64,000 nucleotides of DNA from Sedimentisphaerales bacterium (GTDB taxonomy: Bacteria > Planctomycetota > Phycisphaerae > Sedimentisphaerales > SM23-30): contig JANQJS010000042.1 of NCBI GenBank assembly GCA_028281535.1, positions 1 through 64,000 of the forward strand, read 5' to 3'. A program made the position numbers and the translations under genes. Shown one piece after another: positions 1-7,654 of this stretch. Every line of letters starts with the position of its first letter. Within the stretch, counting starts at the first letter, position 1. The notes beneath the pieces were generated by a model. The model worked only from the letters and a program-made list of their open reading frames with translations, ran no database searches and was not told the origin of the DNA.

Positions 1-482
1 AATAATCTAGGTGATTTTGCTTTTAACGTTTTTACCCAAGCCAGAAATTGCTTGTCTCCAACAATCATGGTTGCATCAACTGTAAATGTTGGAGGCGGCA
101 CTGGAGGTGCTGGCGGCTTTTTAGGTTTTGGCTTAGGTTTTGGTTTTGGGGGAGGAGGTGGCGGCGGAGGAGGTTTTTTCACCTCAACTTCCTTTTTGAC
201 CTCTTTTTTTGCCACAACTTTTGGTTTTTTAGGCTTAGGAACTTTTTTTACAGGATTCCACTTGTCTGATAATTGTTTAGCGACCAGCATCAACGATGAA
301 TCTTTTTTAGCGTCCCCTTCACCTGAAACCTTTGCATTCTTGTCGACTTCATTCACGCCTGATTTATCCTCAATCATGGATGATTGCCCCATCAAAGCTG
401 GCAATGCAATTATTCCTATCAGCAGAACCAAAAGCGCCAGGCCGCTAATAATCCCATTTGTCAACCACATCCATCTCAGCAA
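1..482 (-). CDS. Proline/lysine-rich single-pass membrane protein (3' part beyond the window)
   Basis: The frame is open from about 482 down to base 1, so the C-terminus is missing. The first ~25 residues hold one hydrophobic helix (LALLVLLIGIIALPAL). A charged linker follows, then a Lys/Pro tract of roughly 45 residues with PPPPPPPP and KPKPKPKPK runs, as in TonB- or secretion-type periplasm-spanning linkers. After it comes a short segment (TFTVDATMIVGDKQFLAWVK) that begins a folded domain. A TTG at 482 lies 9 nt after an AAAAGG motif and is preferred. An in-frame ATG at 470 is the alternative. I see an anchored protein with a stiff linker. A role in secretion or energy coupling is only a guess, because the diagnostic C-terminal domain is outside the window. 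Confidence 0.65.
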   Translation of the reverse strand, partial: MLRWMWLTNGIISGLALLVLLIGIIALPALMGQSSMIEDKSGVNEVDKNAKVSGEGDAKKDSSLMLVAKQLSDKWNPVKKVPKPKKPKVVAKKEVKKEVEVKKPPPPPPPPPKPKPKPKPKKPPAPPVPPPTFTVDATMIVGDKQFLAWVKTLKAKSPRL

Positions 483-836
483 ACTATTATCCTTTTATTT
501 AATAATGAGTTACAAGTATTTTCAGCGTTAAATTAAAGCAGATTGTCTAAACACAGTCTGCCTATTGGATTTGACCATTCAATATTGATTTTGTTCCATA
601 ATATCTAAAAAATTATTATCTATTTGCCTGAAACCACTATAGTTTAAGCTTATAAACAGCTTAAGCTTTCACTATACGCGCAAAAATTACAGAGCTTTAG
701 ATATTATCGGAACAGAGATTAGTTAACTTGATAAATTTTAGGTATTTACAAGTTACCCCAGACAAACCCCACCTCAATTATACCCCCCAAAAATATAAAA
801 AAATAAGCACTTACCGCCTACTTACAAGCTTCAAGA
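483..836. other. Intergenic region with an imperfect stem-loop
   Basis: No convincing gene is seen. Around 632-675 there is a two-part inverted repeat: TTAAGCT and AGCTTAA arms around a 7-nt loop, flanked by TATAGT and ACTATA that can pair outside them. A second short stem (GCAGA / TCTGC) lies near 540-563. The stems could mark the end of the upstream minus-strand transcript or the promoter region of the truncated gene. Neither has a clear T-tract, so no firm call is made. Confidence 0.3.
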
Positions 837-1748
837 TCACTCTATGTGATCTAAAAAATCATCAAGACTTGGTAAACTATCTTCTTTCCAAGTACTTACA
901 ACTTCACCTTCCCTTAAAAACAAAAGAGATGGGGTCGTAACGAGCCATTCTTTCTCATCAGAAATTTTGCCATACTTAGCATCTGACTCGATACTCACAT
1001 CATAATCACCATAAGGTGGAAGCTCAATAAATGCAAACTGAAAGACATCGTCATTGCCTGCAAACTCATTTGCCATTTCCTGATAGACTGGCAAAGTCTC
1101 CTGACACTTAGGGCAGTCATGATGAAATAAAGTAACAACCCAATTACTAACCGCCAAATGGTCTTTTATATCTATATATTTCAAAATGGGCAAAGGGTTC
1201 CCAACCCAAGTCTCTGGTTCCAATAAAACATTATCACTTTCACCAACAATTTCACCATCCTGTGAAACAGTAGTTGCCTTAAAGGTCACCATGGCATAAG
1301 TCGAAGGAATGCAAACGGCTAAAAATACAAAGCAAGCCAAGTTGAACTTTTTCAAATCAAAGCCGCGTCCTGCCCCCCCCCCTTTTTGCGGCCTAAAGAA
1401 AAGCAATAACACCAATACTGGTATATCGATCGCAAGAAGCGTTATCCACGGATTAATGTGTACATTACCAAAACAACCACAAGAACCTGCACCTGTAATT
1501 GCATTATAAAAAGTCACAACCGTGAAAATAGCAAAGCCAACCGCAGTGATTTTCCAAGCCAGAACTGAAAACAAGCCACTTAATAGCCAAATAGACCATG
1601 CGAATTCAAGCTGAGTTAAGAGAATTAAAAACCAGCGGGATGTCCATATACTATCATTTGCGACCGGTGTTGTTGCTAATTGCCACCCTTTTAAAATAGC
1701 AGCTACCAATAGCAATAAGCCCAATAATTTCAATATCCACTTATACAC
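837..1748 (-). CDS. MauE/DoxX-like redox membrane protein with C-terminal thioredoxin-like domain
   Basis: This is a 303-residue protein with a GTG start. About four hydrophobic helices fill residues 1-165. The motif GSCGCFG between helices is typical of MauE/DoxX-type membrane proteins that shuttle disulfide redox. The C-terminal third (about 190-303) looks like a thioredoxin fold facing the periplasm, with CPKC as the candidate redox pair and a TTPSLLFL strand matching the cis-Pro region. The expected role is supply or relay of reducing equivalents for periplasmic cysteines. It lies 39 nt downstream of the DUF1573 gene and is probably cotranscribed with it. The substrate is unknown. The GTG lacks a strong ribosome-binding site, so the exact start is less certain. 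Confidence 0.75.
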   Translation of the reverse strand: MYKWILKLLGLLLLVAAILKGWQLATTPVANDSIWTSRWFLILLTQLEFAWSIWLLSGLFSVLAWKITAVGFAIFTVVTFYNAITGAGSCGCFGNVHINPWITLLAIDIPVLVLLLFFRPQKGGGAGRGFDLKKFNLACFVFLAVCIPSTYAMVTFKATTVSQDGEIVGESDNVLLEPETWVGNPLPILKYIDIKDHLAVSNWVVTLFHHDCPKCQETLPVYQEMANEFAGNDDVFQFAFIELPPYGDYDVSIESDAKYGKISDEKEWLVTTPSLLFLREGEVVSTWKEDSLPSLDDFLDHIE

Positions 1749-1787
1749 AAGTTATGCCCGCTGAAAAAATACCGTTCTACTGCCCAG

Positions 1788-2873
1788 TTAATTCTTCAGG
1801 CGACCAAAACAATCGACACGCAAGACATCTTTTTCAAAGCCCTTGATTGTCACATCAAAATAATCCTGTACACGGCCTTTAGCCTCTTGAGGTACATTTA
1901 AGCGGTATTTAACTTTGTAGCCATTCTTGCTTTTTTCAGAGCTAATGACTTCCAAGCTACCATTATTAGATTTAATATTATCAATCTCAAACTCTTGTCC
2001 AAAATTTGAAACGACTTCAAATTCGGCCTCAGATGAAATACCAGGCTTTAGGTCACGGAAATATTTTGAACGAGGCTTAGCAGAAAATGGTTTTATCGCT
2101 GTATAGGAAACCTTGATATCTTTTGCCTTAGCATGATCAACACTAACAATAATTGTGCCATGCTGTGATTTGCGAAGCCCCTCAATATTTGTCTTAAGAG
2201 TCAATTCATGTTTATTTGCCTTGGCTTCTTTATCAAAATCAACGGTAAGCCCATCAGTATTACAATAAGCTTTAGTGATTTTGAACTCGGTCCCATCTGT
2301 GCTCTCAATAACGAGTTTTTGTGGCTCAGATTGTTCTTGAATATTCAGCTTTAGCTTTTCTGGTGTCGCCTTAAGGTATCGAACAATCTCAGCAGTAAGC
2401 TTCATCGTTAAACGCTTAGGCTTGTGAGGTGCTTTTGTTTCTATCCAAACATTTTTGGTTACTTTACCTGGACGATTATTTGCACTATAGGTCACGCTTA
2501 AAGGAACACTTTGACCAGGCTGCAACACTTTTGTTTTAAGCTCTGGCACGGTACAGCCACAGCTTTTGCCCACCTTCTCGATTTCAAGAACTTCTTTGCC
2601 ATTATTGGTGAGAATAAATTCACCGTTGTTTTTGCTTTTGGGTTCTACTTTCCCAAAATCTAAGACCATTTTGTCTGAGACCAACAAACCTGCATCATCA
2701 CGACGCGGAACCTCAGGTGCTTTTTCAGCTGCTTTTTTGGCTTCAGCAGCAGGATTTGTCTTAGCAGGCTTCTTTTCATCTTGTGCAAACACTGCTATCG
2801 GGCTGCTCCAAATGACCAAAGCGAAAATGGCAATAACAACAATGGTGTTTTTAGTCGTATTTTTTAGCAACAT
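1788..2873 (-). CDS. DUF1573-family secreted/periplasmic protein
   Basis: The product has 361 residues with an N-terminal signal segment (IVVIAIFALVIWSSPIAVFAQ) followed by a Lys/Ala/Glu-rich linker. From about residue 65 an Ig-like DUF1573 domain begins, with the hallmark pattern DFG.V......G.F.LTN.G...LEI..V..SCGCT. Further beta-rich segments suggest two more Ig-like (ASH/HYDIN-type) domains to the end. DUF1573 proteins are numerous in Planctomycetota and Bacteroidota, and their function is not established. An AGGAG site 8-9 nt before the ATG supports the start. A good sigma70 promoter lies about 75 nt upstream. The MauE-thioredoxin gene directly downstream suggests that the conserved SCGC cysteines are redox-managed, which is an inference. 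Confidence 0.85.
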   Translation of the reverse strand: MLLKNTTKNTIVVIAIFALVIWSSPIAVFAQDEKKPAKTNPAAEAKKAAEKAPEVPRRDDAGLLVSDKMVLDFGKVEPKSKNNGEFILTNNGKEVLEIEKVGKSCGCTVPELKTKVLQPGQSVPLSVTYSANNRPGKVTKNVWIETKAPHKPKRLTMKLTAEIVRYLKATPEKLKLNIQEQSEPQKLVIESTDGTEFKITKAYCNTDGLTVDFDKEAKANKHELTLKTNIEGLRKSQHGTIIVSVDHAKAKDIKVSYTAIKPFSAKPRSKYFRDLKPGISSEAEFEVVSNFGQEFEIDNIKSNNGSLEVISSEKSKNGYKVKYRLNVPQEAKGRVQDYFDVTIKGFEKDVLRVDCFGRLKN

Positions 2874-2946
2874 TCAAATTTTCTCCTGAATATATCTTCT
2901 TCTTTCATCGTTAAATTCTTATTCAAACTTTCCAACCGATTCTACA

Positions 2947-2975
2947 ATTTTATCTTATTTCTCCTATTTGATCAA
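2947..2975 (-). promoter_or_regulatory. Sigma70-type promoter for the DUF1573 operon
   Basis: On the minus strand TTGATC (-35) is followed by a 17-nt spacer and TAAAAT (-10). It is correctly oriented about 75 nt upstream of the DUF1573 start. Six-mer matching only. Confidence 0.5.
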
Positions 2976-3132
2976 CAATGATTTTAGAGAAAGAACTTAA
3001 GATAAGCACTTTATTATTACATACTTAGATGCCAACTTGACATATAGGACCCTAAAACCACTGATATCCCTACAGATATAAAATCTTTACGCCACCAGCA
3101 CCCAGCAAGTTCAATTATCCTCAGCAAACAAC

Positions 3133-4074
3133 CTACACTAACAAAGTTTTGACGTGCTCTTTTACGCAACTACCTAGAGCCTCTAAATCATACCCTCCTT
3201 CAAGCAGTGATATCATTTTGCCTTGGGCACATTCTTTAGCCACTGATTTTATTTCACTAGAAGCTCGGATGAATGCCTCTTCCGTTAGATTTAATTGTGC
3301 AAGTGGGTCACTTTTATGCGCATCAAATCCAGCGGAGACCAGTATAAATTCTGGTGAAAATTCCATCGCAGCGGGTATAAAATGCTTTTTAAATTGATCA
3401 ATCCACTGCCCATCAGTGCATCCTGGTTCAAACACCAGATTCATCGTTGCTCCAATCCCTTTGCCAGTTCCTTTTTCTTCTGGCCAGCCCGTACCAGGAT
3501 ACAGCGTCGCTGGATGCTGATGCAGACTACAGTAGAACACTTCGGCTTCTTTTTCAAATATATGCTGGGTACCGTTGCCATGATGCACATCCCAATCGAG
3601 TACAAGAATACGTTGCAACTTGTAATTCTGCTGCAAGTACCTGGCAGCAATCGCGATATTATTAAATAAACAAAATCCCATCGAACGATCCGCTTCCGCA
3701 TGATGACCCGGTGGACGCAGGGCACAAAAACCATTATCCGCTTGCTGATTCATAATCATATCACATCCAGCTAACGTCATAGCAACCGCCTGCCTTGCTA
3801 CGTCGTAGGATTCTGGACAGATAACAGAATCAGGACAATCGATTGCAGGACGTCCCATTTCACATGCGTTTTTTAATCGTTGAATATAAGCGTCATCATG
3901 GCATAGCTGAATCCAATGACCTGGTTCAACTCTTTTTTTAACGGGTATCAATTCTTCGTAAAACGCCTGCTTTTCCATTTCCGTCAGGATGGTAGGAAGC
4001 CTTGCTGGCTGCTCAGGATGGGCTCCCGTTTCGTGCAGGGTAAAATATGAGTCGTAGCCAAAAAAAGTCTTCAA
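3133..4074 (-). CDS. Histone deacetylase family (class II-like) metal amidohydrolase
   Basis: This is a zinc-dependent deacetylase-fold enzyme (acetylpolyamine amidohydrolase/HDAC superfamily) with all core motifs. They are TGAHPEQPARL near the N-terminus, RPPGHHA (His-His pair), DWDVHHGNGT (Asp and His metal ligands), GFDAH (second Asp ligand) and LEGGYDL near the C-terminus. With the start chosen here it has 313 residues, normal for the family. I prefer TTG at 4074 because GGAGAGG lies 5 nt before it and the protein then starts close to the conserved core. A GTG at 4116 would add 14 residues but has no ribosome-binding site. The natural substrate in bacteria is unclear: acetyl-polyamine, acetyl-lysine or another amide. 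No partner gene is adjacent. Confidence 0.88.
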   Translation of the reverse strand: MKTFFGYDSYFTLHETGAHPEQPARLPTILTEMEKQAFYEELIPVKKRVEPGHWIQLCHDDAYIQRLKNACEMGRPAIDCPDSVICPESYDVARQAVAMTLAGCDMIMNQQADNGFCALRPPGHHAEADRSMGFCLFNNIAIAARYLQQNYKLQRILVLDWDVHHGNGTQHIFEKEAEVFYCSLHQHPATLYPGTGWPEEKGTGKGIGATMNLVFEPGCTDGQWIDQFKKHFIPAAMEFSPEFILVSAGFDAHKSDPLAQLNLTEEAFIRASSEIKSVAKECAQGKMISLLEGGYDLEALGSCVKEHVKTLLV

Positions 4075-4193
4075 AAGAGCCTCTCCAAAATATTCATTTA
4101 GATAAACCAAATCCACTCACTAATTTATATCATATTATTCGATAAGCAAAGGCTTGATTTTCCTAACGACATCGCTTATAAGGTTCTATCTCT

Positions 4194-4279
<86 letters not shown>

Positions 4280-4373
4280 GTTCCTATCGATAACCCTCTA
4301 CAAAAAAGCCATTAATAATAATTAATCTAGGAAATGTTCAATAAATGATGATGCCATAAATCCGACTATGAAT

Positions 4374-5054
4374 CTATTTTCTGGGTATGCGGCGTCTTAT
4401 AAGAACTAACGAGCCAGAAGCTAAAATTAATGACGTAACAGGTTCAGGGATGGCATTAAAATCTATGATTTCCATCTCAACGCTTGTCCCGCCATACGAT
4501 CCTGCGTACAGTTCCATTTGAAACTCATATTGATGTGTTGGATCAATAGCAACCACACCAGCGGTACTCAGGTAACTGATTTGGTGCTCGTTATAAATAC
4601 CATCGGTTTGATCAAATGAAAATAGAATCTGGTTATTAGTTAAGTCTAATAATTGGTAGCTAAAAGATAATTCCGGCCAAGCGGACCATGCAAACTCTGT
4701 ATAAATATCATACATTAAGCTAGTATGATGTGGTTTAGGCTGAAAATGTAATAGAGACGAAGCCCTTGCTTCATAATACCAGGCGTCATCACCAGCAGTA
4801 GCGCCATAAAGCTCCGAAATGTCAGCGGTACTGCTAGCCCATCCAAAAACACTTCCGACTGATCCAGAAGCAAATATGGGATCCGAATCAGAATAATGAA
4901 ACTCTTCAACTTGGTTATTGATTAATCCGTCGGTTAAACCAGAAACCGACATGCTTGAACTGTGAATATTTATTCCTGAAATTCCCCCATACGTTACAGA
5001 AGAGAATAATAACACACAGCAAAAGCCAATTGCTATTAATGATAATCTTAACAT
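4374..5054 (-). CDS. PEP-CTERM sorting-signal protein, exported
   Basis: A 226-residue protein. Residues 1-23 form a signal peptide (IAIGFCCVLLFSSVTYG). The body is Ser/Tyr-rich and beta-type with no recognised domain. The C-terminus has the full PEP-CTERM layout: IPEP, a hydrophobic stretch (VTSLILASGSLVLI) and a basic tail RRRIPRK. Proteins with this tail are processed by exosortase and usually end up in the cell surface or extracellular matrix. No exosortase gene is in this window. The gene stands alone behind a perfect-consensus promoter and a 21-bp palindrome, so it is probably strongly expressed but under switch-like control. Confidence 0.85.
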   Translation of the reverse strand: MLRLSLIAIGFCCVLLFSSVTYGGISGINIHSSSMSVSGLTDGLINNQVEEFHYSDSDPIFASGSVGSVFGWASSTADISELYGATAGDDAWYYEARASSLLHFQPKPHHTSLMYDIYTEFAWSAWPELSFSYQLLDLTNNQILFSFDQTDGIYNEHQISYLSTAGVVAIDPTHQYEFQMELYAGSYGGTSVEMEIIDFNAIPEPVTSLILASGSLVLIRRRIPRK

Positions 5055-5100
5055 TAACCTGAGAACTCCCAGATGATGACCGGTACATTTTCAACCTCAA

Positions 5101-5121
5101 GAATTAAGAGACTCTTAATTC
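5101..5121. promoter_or_regulatory. 21-bp perfect palindrome, candidate operator of the PEP-CTERM gene
   Basis: The 10-nt arms GAATTAAGAG and CTCTTAATTC flank a single central A, with no mismatch. On the minus strand it begins about 10 nt after the -10 box, so it covers roughly +3 to +23 of the predicted transcript. That position suits a repressor operator. A 1-nt centre is too tight for an RNA hairpin loop, which favours a protein-binding dyad. Confidence 0.6.
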
Positions 5122-5130
5122 AACAAATGA

Positions 5131-5159
5131 ATTATAGAATAAATGACGAATATTGTCAA
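5131..5159 (-). promoter_or_regulatory. Perfect-consensus sigma70 promoter of the PEP-CTERM gene
   Basis: On the minus strand TTGACA, a 17-nt spacer and TATAAT match the consensus at all 12 positions. The predicted transcription start is near 5124, leaving a leader of about 70 nt before the ATG at 5054. Confidence 0.75.
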
Positions 5160-5199
5160 TGGAGTCTAAAAACTAAGATTTTGATCAGGATGGGAATGG

Positions 5200-5391
5200 C
5201 TATTTCTTTAGCTTAAGCCAGCGGTGTCGCCAGGTATCTCGAACCTTTTCGGTCATGGAAATCCCTAATCTTTTGGTACTGGTTGAGAATTCCATCGCGA
5301 ACATCCGTCGATTCAGGTCTTTCTTTTTATTGGACCTAAAAGACCATTTCATCATGTTTGTTGCGATAAGTGTAGCTATACGACGCTTCAT
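5200..5391 (-). CDS. Small basic protein of unknown function
   Basis: 63 residues from an ATG at 5391. The frame is open upstream, but this Met follows a GAGAA stretch and gives a coherent product. It is rich in Lys/Arg (MKRRIATL..., ending RHRWLKLKK), with no signal peptide or membrane helix. It starts 20 nt after the end of the 192-residue gene and would be the last gene of a tyrS transcript. I do not recognise the family. The evidence is position, reading direction and plausible composition, so it may be spurious. Confidence 0.45.
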   Translation of the reverse strand: MKRRIATLIATNMMKWSFRSNKKKDLNRRMFAMEFSTSTKRLGISMTEKVRDTWRHRWLKLKK

Positions 5392-5411
5392 TTCATTCTC
5401 AAGGTTTTTAT

Positions 5412-5990
5412 TTATCGCTGAAATTCTAAACCGACACAATCCAGAAGCTCAGCAAAGCTGCGATCTTCAAGTGAACTTTGTGGCCACAACTGATGGCGTT
5501 CGATAATTTCGTAATCCATCTCAACATAACGCTGCACCTGGCTGACGCCAGCATCAACAGCGGCTCGCCCTTTAAACCCGCTCTTATTGAGCCAGTCGCC
5601 CACTTCATTATCATATTCGGCAGGATATATTAAAGCTATCAATGAAATTTGGTCGCCTTGTGCTAGCTGCATATTAACAGGACATGGCGGCAGAGTTGAC
5701 TCACCAAAGGATTTGATGACATTAAACCCTTCTTCAGAATCTTCCAAGTTTAGGCCATAAAAAAAGAGACCACTTTCCAATTGGAATCGTTCGTTAGAAA
5801 CACCGTTAATTTCCATACTGCCATCGGGCATTGCACGATAAACTTTATAGACTTTGACATCTGAAAACTTTTCAGACTCTAGAAGCGTTGCCACTTCACG
5901 GGCGGTATATCCCAGACTGGCGCTTTCGCCAAAATCGACGGCGTAAAGACCAACATACTTTTCTGGTTTATCTGTTTTGGGTAAATTCAT
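5412..5990 (-). CDS. Conserved-looking hypothetical protein downstream of tyrS
   Basis: 192 residues, soluble, acidic, with no signal peptide or membrane segment. AAGGA lies 7 nt before the ATG, a good ribosome-binding site. The gene starts 27 nt after tyrS stops on the same strand, so cotranscription is likely. The sequence looks like a compact alpha/beta protein (KYVGLYAVDFGE, TAREVATLLES, VKVYKVYRAMPDGSMEI, ISLIALIYPAEYDNEVGDWL). I cannot assign a family or function. Confidence 0.75.
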   Translation of the reverse strand: MNLPKTDKPEKYVGLYAVDFGESASLGYTAREVATLLESEKFSDVKVYKVYRAMPDGSMEINGVSNERFQLESGLFFYGLNLEDSEEGFNVIKSFGESTLPPCPVNMQLAQGDQISLIALIYPAEYDNEVGDWLNKSGFKGRAAVDAGVSQVQRYVEMDYEIIERHQLWPQSSLEDRSFAELLDCVGLEFQR

Positions 5991-6017
5991 TTTTTATTCC
6001 TTATGCACTTATTTGCA

Positions 6018-7289
6018 TTATTCGAATTTCAATAAATGGTATTTCTTTTTGCCTCGACGAAGCACCATAATGGTTTCAGAGGCTAAGTGCTCAGAGGTTA
6101 GCGTAGCATCTAACTCACTCACTCGTGAATTATTGACATAAACGCCTCCTTCTTTCACGGCTCGTTTTGCTTCGCCTTTAGAGCTGCATAATTTTGATTC
6201 GGCCAGAGCATCAATAATCAAGATGCCTTCATTTAATCGAGATTGCTCTATTTTCGTACTTGGAACATCAGCGAAAATACCGCTTAAATCAGCATCGCTT
6301 AACCCGGAAATTTCTTCACCGAATAAGACGCGACTGGCTTGCAGTGCTTTTTGCAATCCGTCTTCACCATGAATGAGCTTGGTGACTTCTTCGGCAAGGA
6401 CTTTTTGAGCTTCTCTTTTTTCAGGCTCTGTGGCAACCTGCTTTTCAAGTTCATGTATTTGCTCGATGGGCAGGAAGGTGAAATATTTCAGCAGTTTAAC
6501 CACATCACTATCTTCTGAATTTATCCAGTACTGATAGAATTGATAGCTGCTGGTTTTTTCTGGATCGAGCCAGACATTACCCCCCTCGGTTTTTCCAAAT
6601 TTAGAGCCATCTGATTTCGTGATCAATGGTGAGGTTAATCCATATGCCGCGGCGCCCTCCACTTTGCGAATGAGCATCGTACCCGCGGTGATATTTCCCC
6701 ACTGATCATCACCACCAACTTGCAATGTGCAATTATGTTCCCGGAATAGATGCAAGAAGTCATAGGCTTGCAAAAGCTGGTAACTGAACTCGGTAAAACT
6801 TAAACCTGCTTCGCTATCGAGACGCTTACGAACCGATTCTTTGCCTAACATTTCACCCATACGAAAATTCTTACCGACATCACGCAGAAAATCGACAAAA
6901 CGAAATGGGTGAATCCAGTCAGCATTATTGACAACGAGTGCTCCTGTCTCTTTGGATTCAAAATCGAGATGTTTTTCGAGCTGACTTCTAATCCCTGCCA
7001 AGTTCTTAGCAATAGTTTCTTCATCAAGTAGATTTCGCTCTTCACTTTTACCGCTGGGATCGCCAATCATGGCAGTTGCTCCACCGACAACAGCAATGGG
7101 CCGATGGCCATGACGCTGAAATTGAGCCAACAACATGATCTGCAATAGACTACCTATATGCAGACTATCTGAGGTGGGATCAAACCCGGCGTAGACTGTC
7201 ACCGGCTGGGTGATTTTCTTGGCCAGATCCTGATCTGACAGCTGGCTGACAAAGCCACGCTCTGTTAATGTTTCGATTATATGAGCCAT
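6018..7289 (-). CDS. tyrS: Tyrosyl-tRNA synthetase
   Basis: A 423-residue class I aminoacyl-tRNA synthetase of normal bacterial TyrRS length. The HIGH-type motif appears as HIGS (about residue 43) and the KMSKS-type motif as KFGKT (about 230). The tyrosine pocket signature (YQLLQAYDFLHL, QVGGDDQWGNI) is intact. A C-terminal S4 RNA-binding domain follows (LAESKLCSSKGEAKRAVKEGGVYVN). It charges tRNA-Tyr in the cytoplasm. A promoter-like TTGATT-N16-TATAAT lies 38 nt upstream. No T-box element is seen in the leader. Confidence 0.97.
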   Translation of the reverse strand: MAHIIETLTERGFVSQLSDQDLAKKITQPVTVYAGFDPTSDSLHIGSLLQIMLLAQFQRHGHRPIAVVGGATAMIGDPSGKSEERNLLDEETIAKNLAGIRSQLEKHLDFESKETGALVVNNADWIHPFRFVDFLRDVGKNFRMGEMLGKESVRKRLDSEAGLSFTEFSYQLLQAYDFLHLFREHNCTLQVGGDDQWGNITAGTMLIRKVEGAAAYGLTSPLITKSDGSKFGKTEGGNVWLDPEKTSSYQFYQYWINSEDSDVVKLLKYFTFLPIEQIHELEKQVATEPEKREAQKVLAEEVTKLIHGEDGLQKALQASRVLFGEEISGLSDADLSGIFADVPSTKIEQSRLNEGILIIDALAESKLCSSKGEAKRAVKEGGVYVNNSRVSELDATLTSEHLASETIMVLRRGKKKYHLLKFE

Positions 7290-7326
7290 AATGCCTCTTA
7301 AATTCTTAAATTATCACAAACGGACT

Positions 7327-7354
7327 ATTATAAACATTTTACGGCAATAATCAA
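7327..7354 (-). promoter_or_regulatory. Promoter of tyrS
   Basis: On the minus strand TTGATT, a 16-nt spacer and TATAAT sit 38 nt upstream of the tyrS ATG. The spacing is slightly short but the -10 is consensus. Confidence 0.55.
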
Positions 7355-7654
7355 CCATCAAGATTGTGATTTCATTGCAGCACTTTGTGGGGCGAATTTT
7401 AGAATAAAAGACAAATTCTGAGACGGTGGGATTTAAATTGATGCCGGAGCGATCTAAAAAATAACTCTATACGAGATGGCGGCGAAATTATAACCTAAAT
7501 GGTAAACGAATTACACAGGTAAGCAATGTCTATTAACAAAGAATCACAGCATGGGACTCAACGAAATATCTCAAACAGATACTTACCCAGGAGGCATACT
7601 CAGACAAAACTTGTCCGCATTAGTATTTAAATACCCCCATTTTCATCCCGCTGG
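7355..7654. other. Intergenic region, nothing recognised
   Basis: About 300 nt lie between the tyrS promoter and the end of the sulfatase-like gene. No open frame with a plausible start, tRNA, strong hairpin or terminator was seen on either strand. Confidence 0.5.

Noticed and set aside
52-531. Gly/Phe-rich 159-residue open frame on the plus strand (GGGGGGGGG runs)
   Set aside because: It is the complement of the Pro/Lys-rich coding region on the minus strand, which has a signal-anchor, a ribosome-binding site and normal composition.
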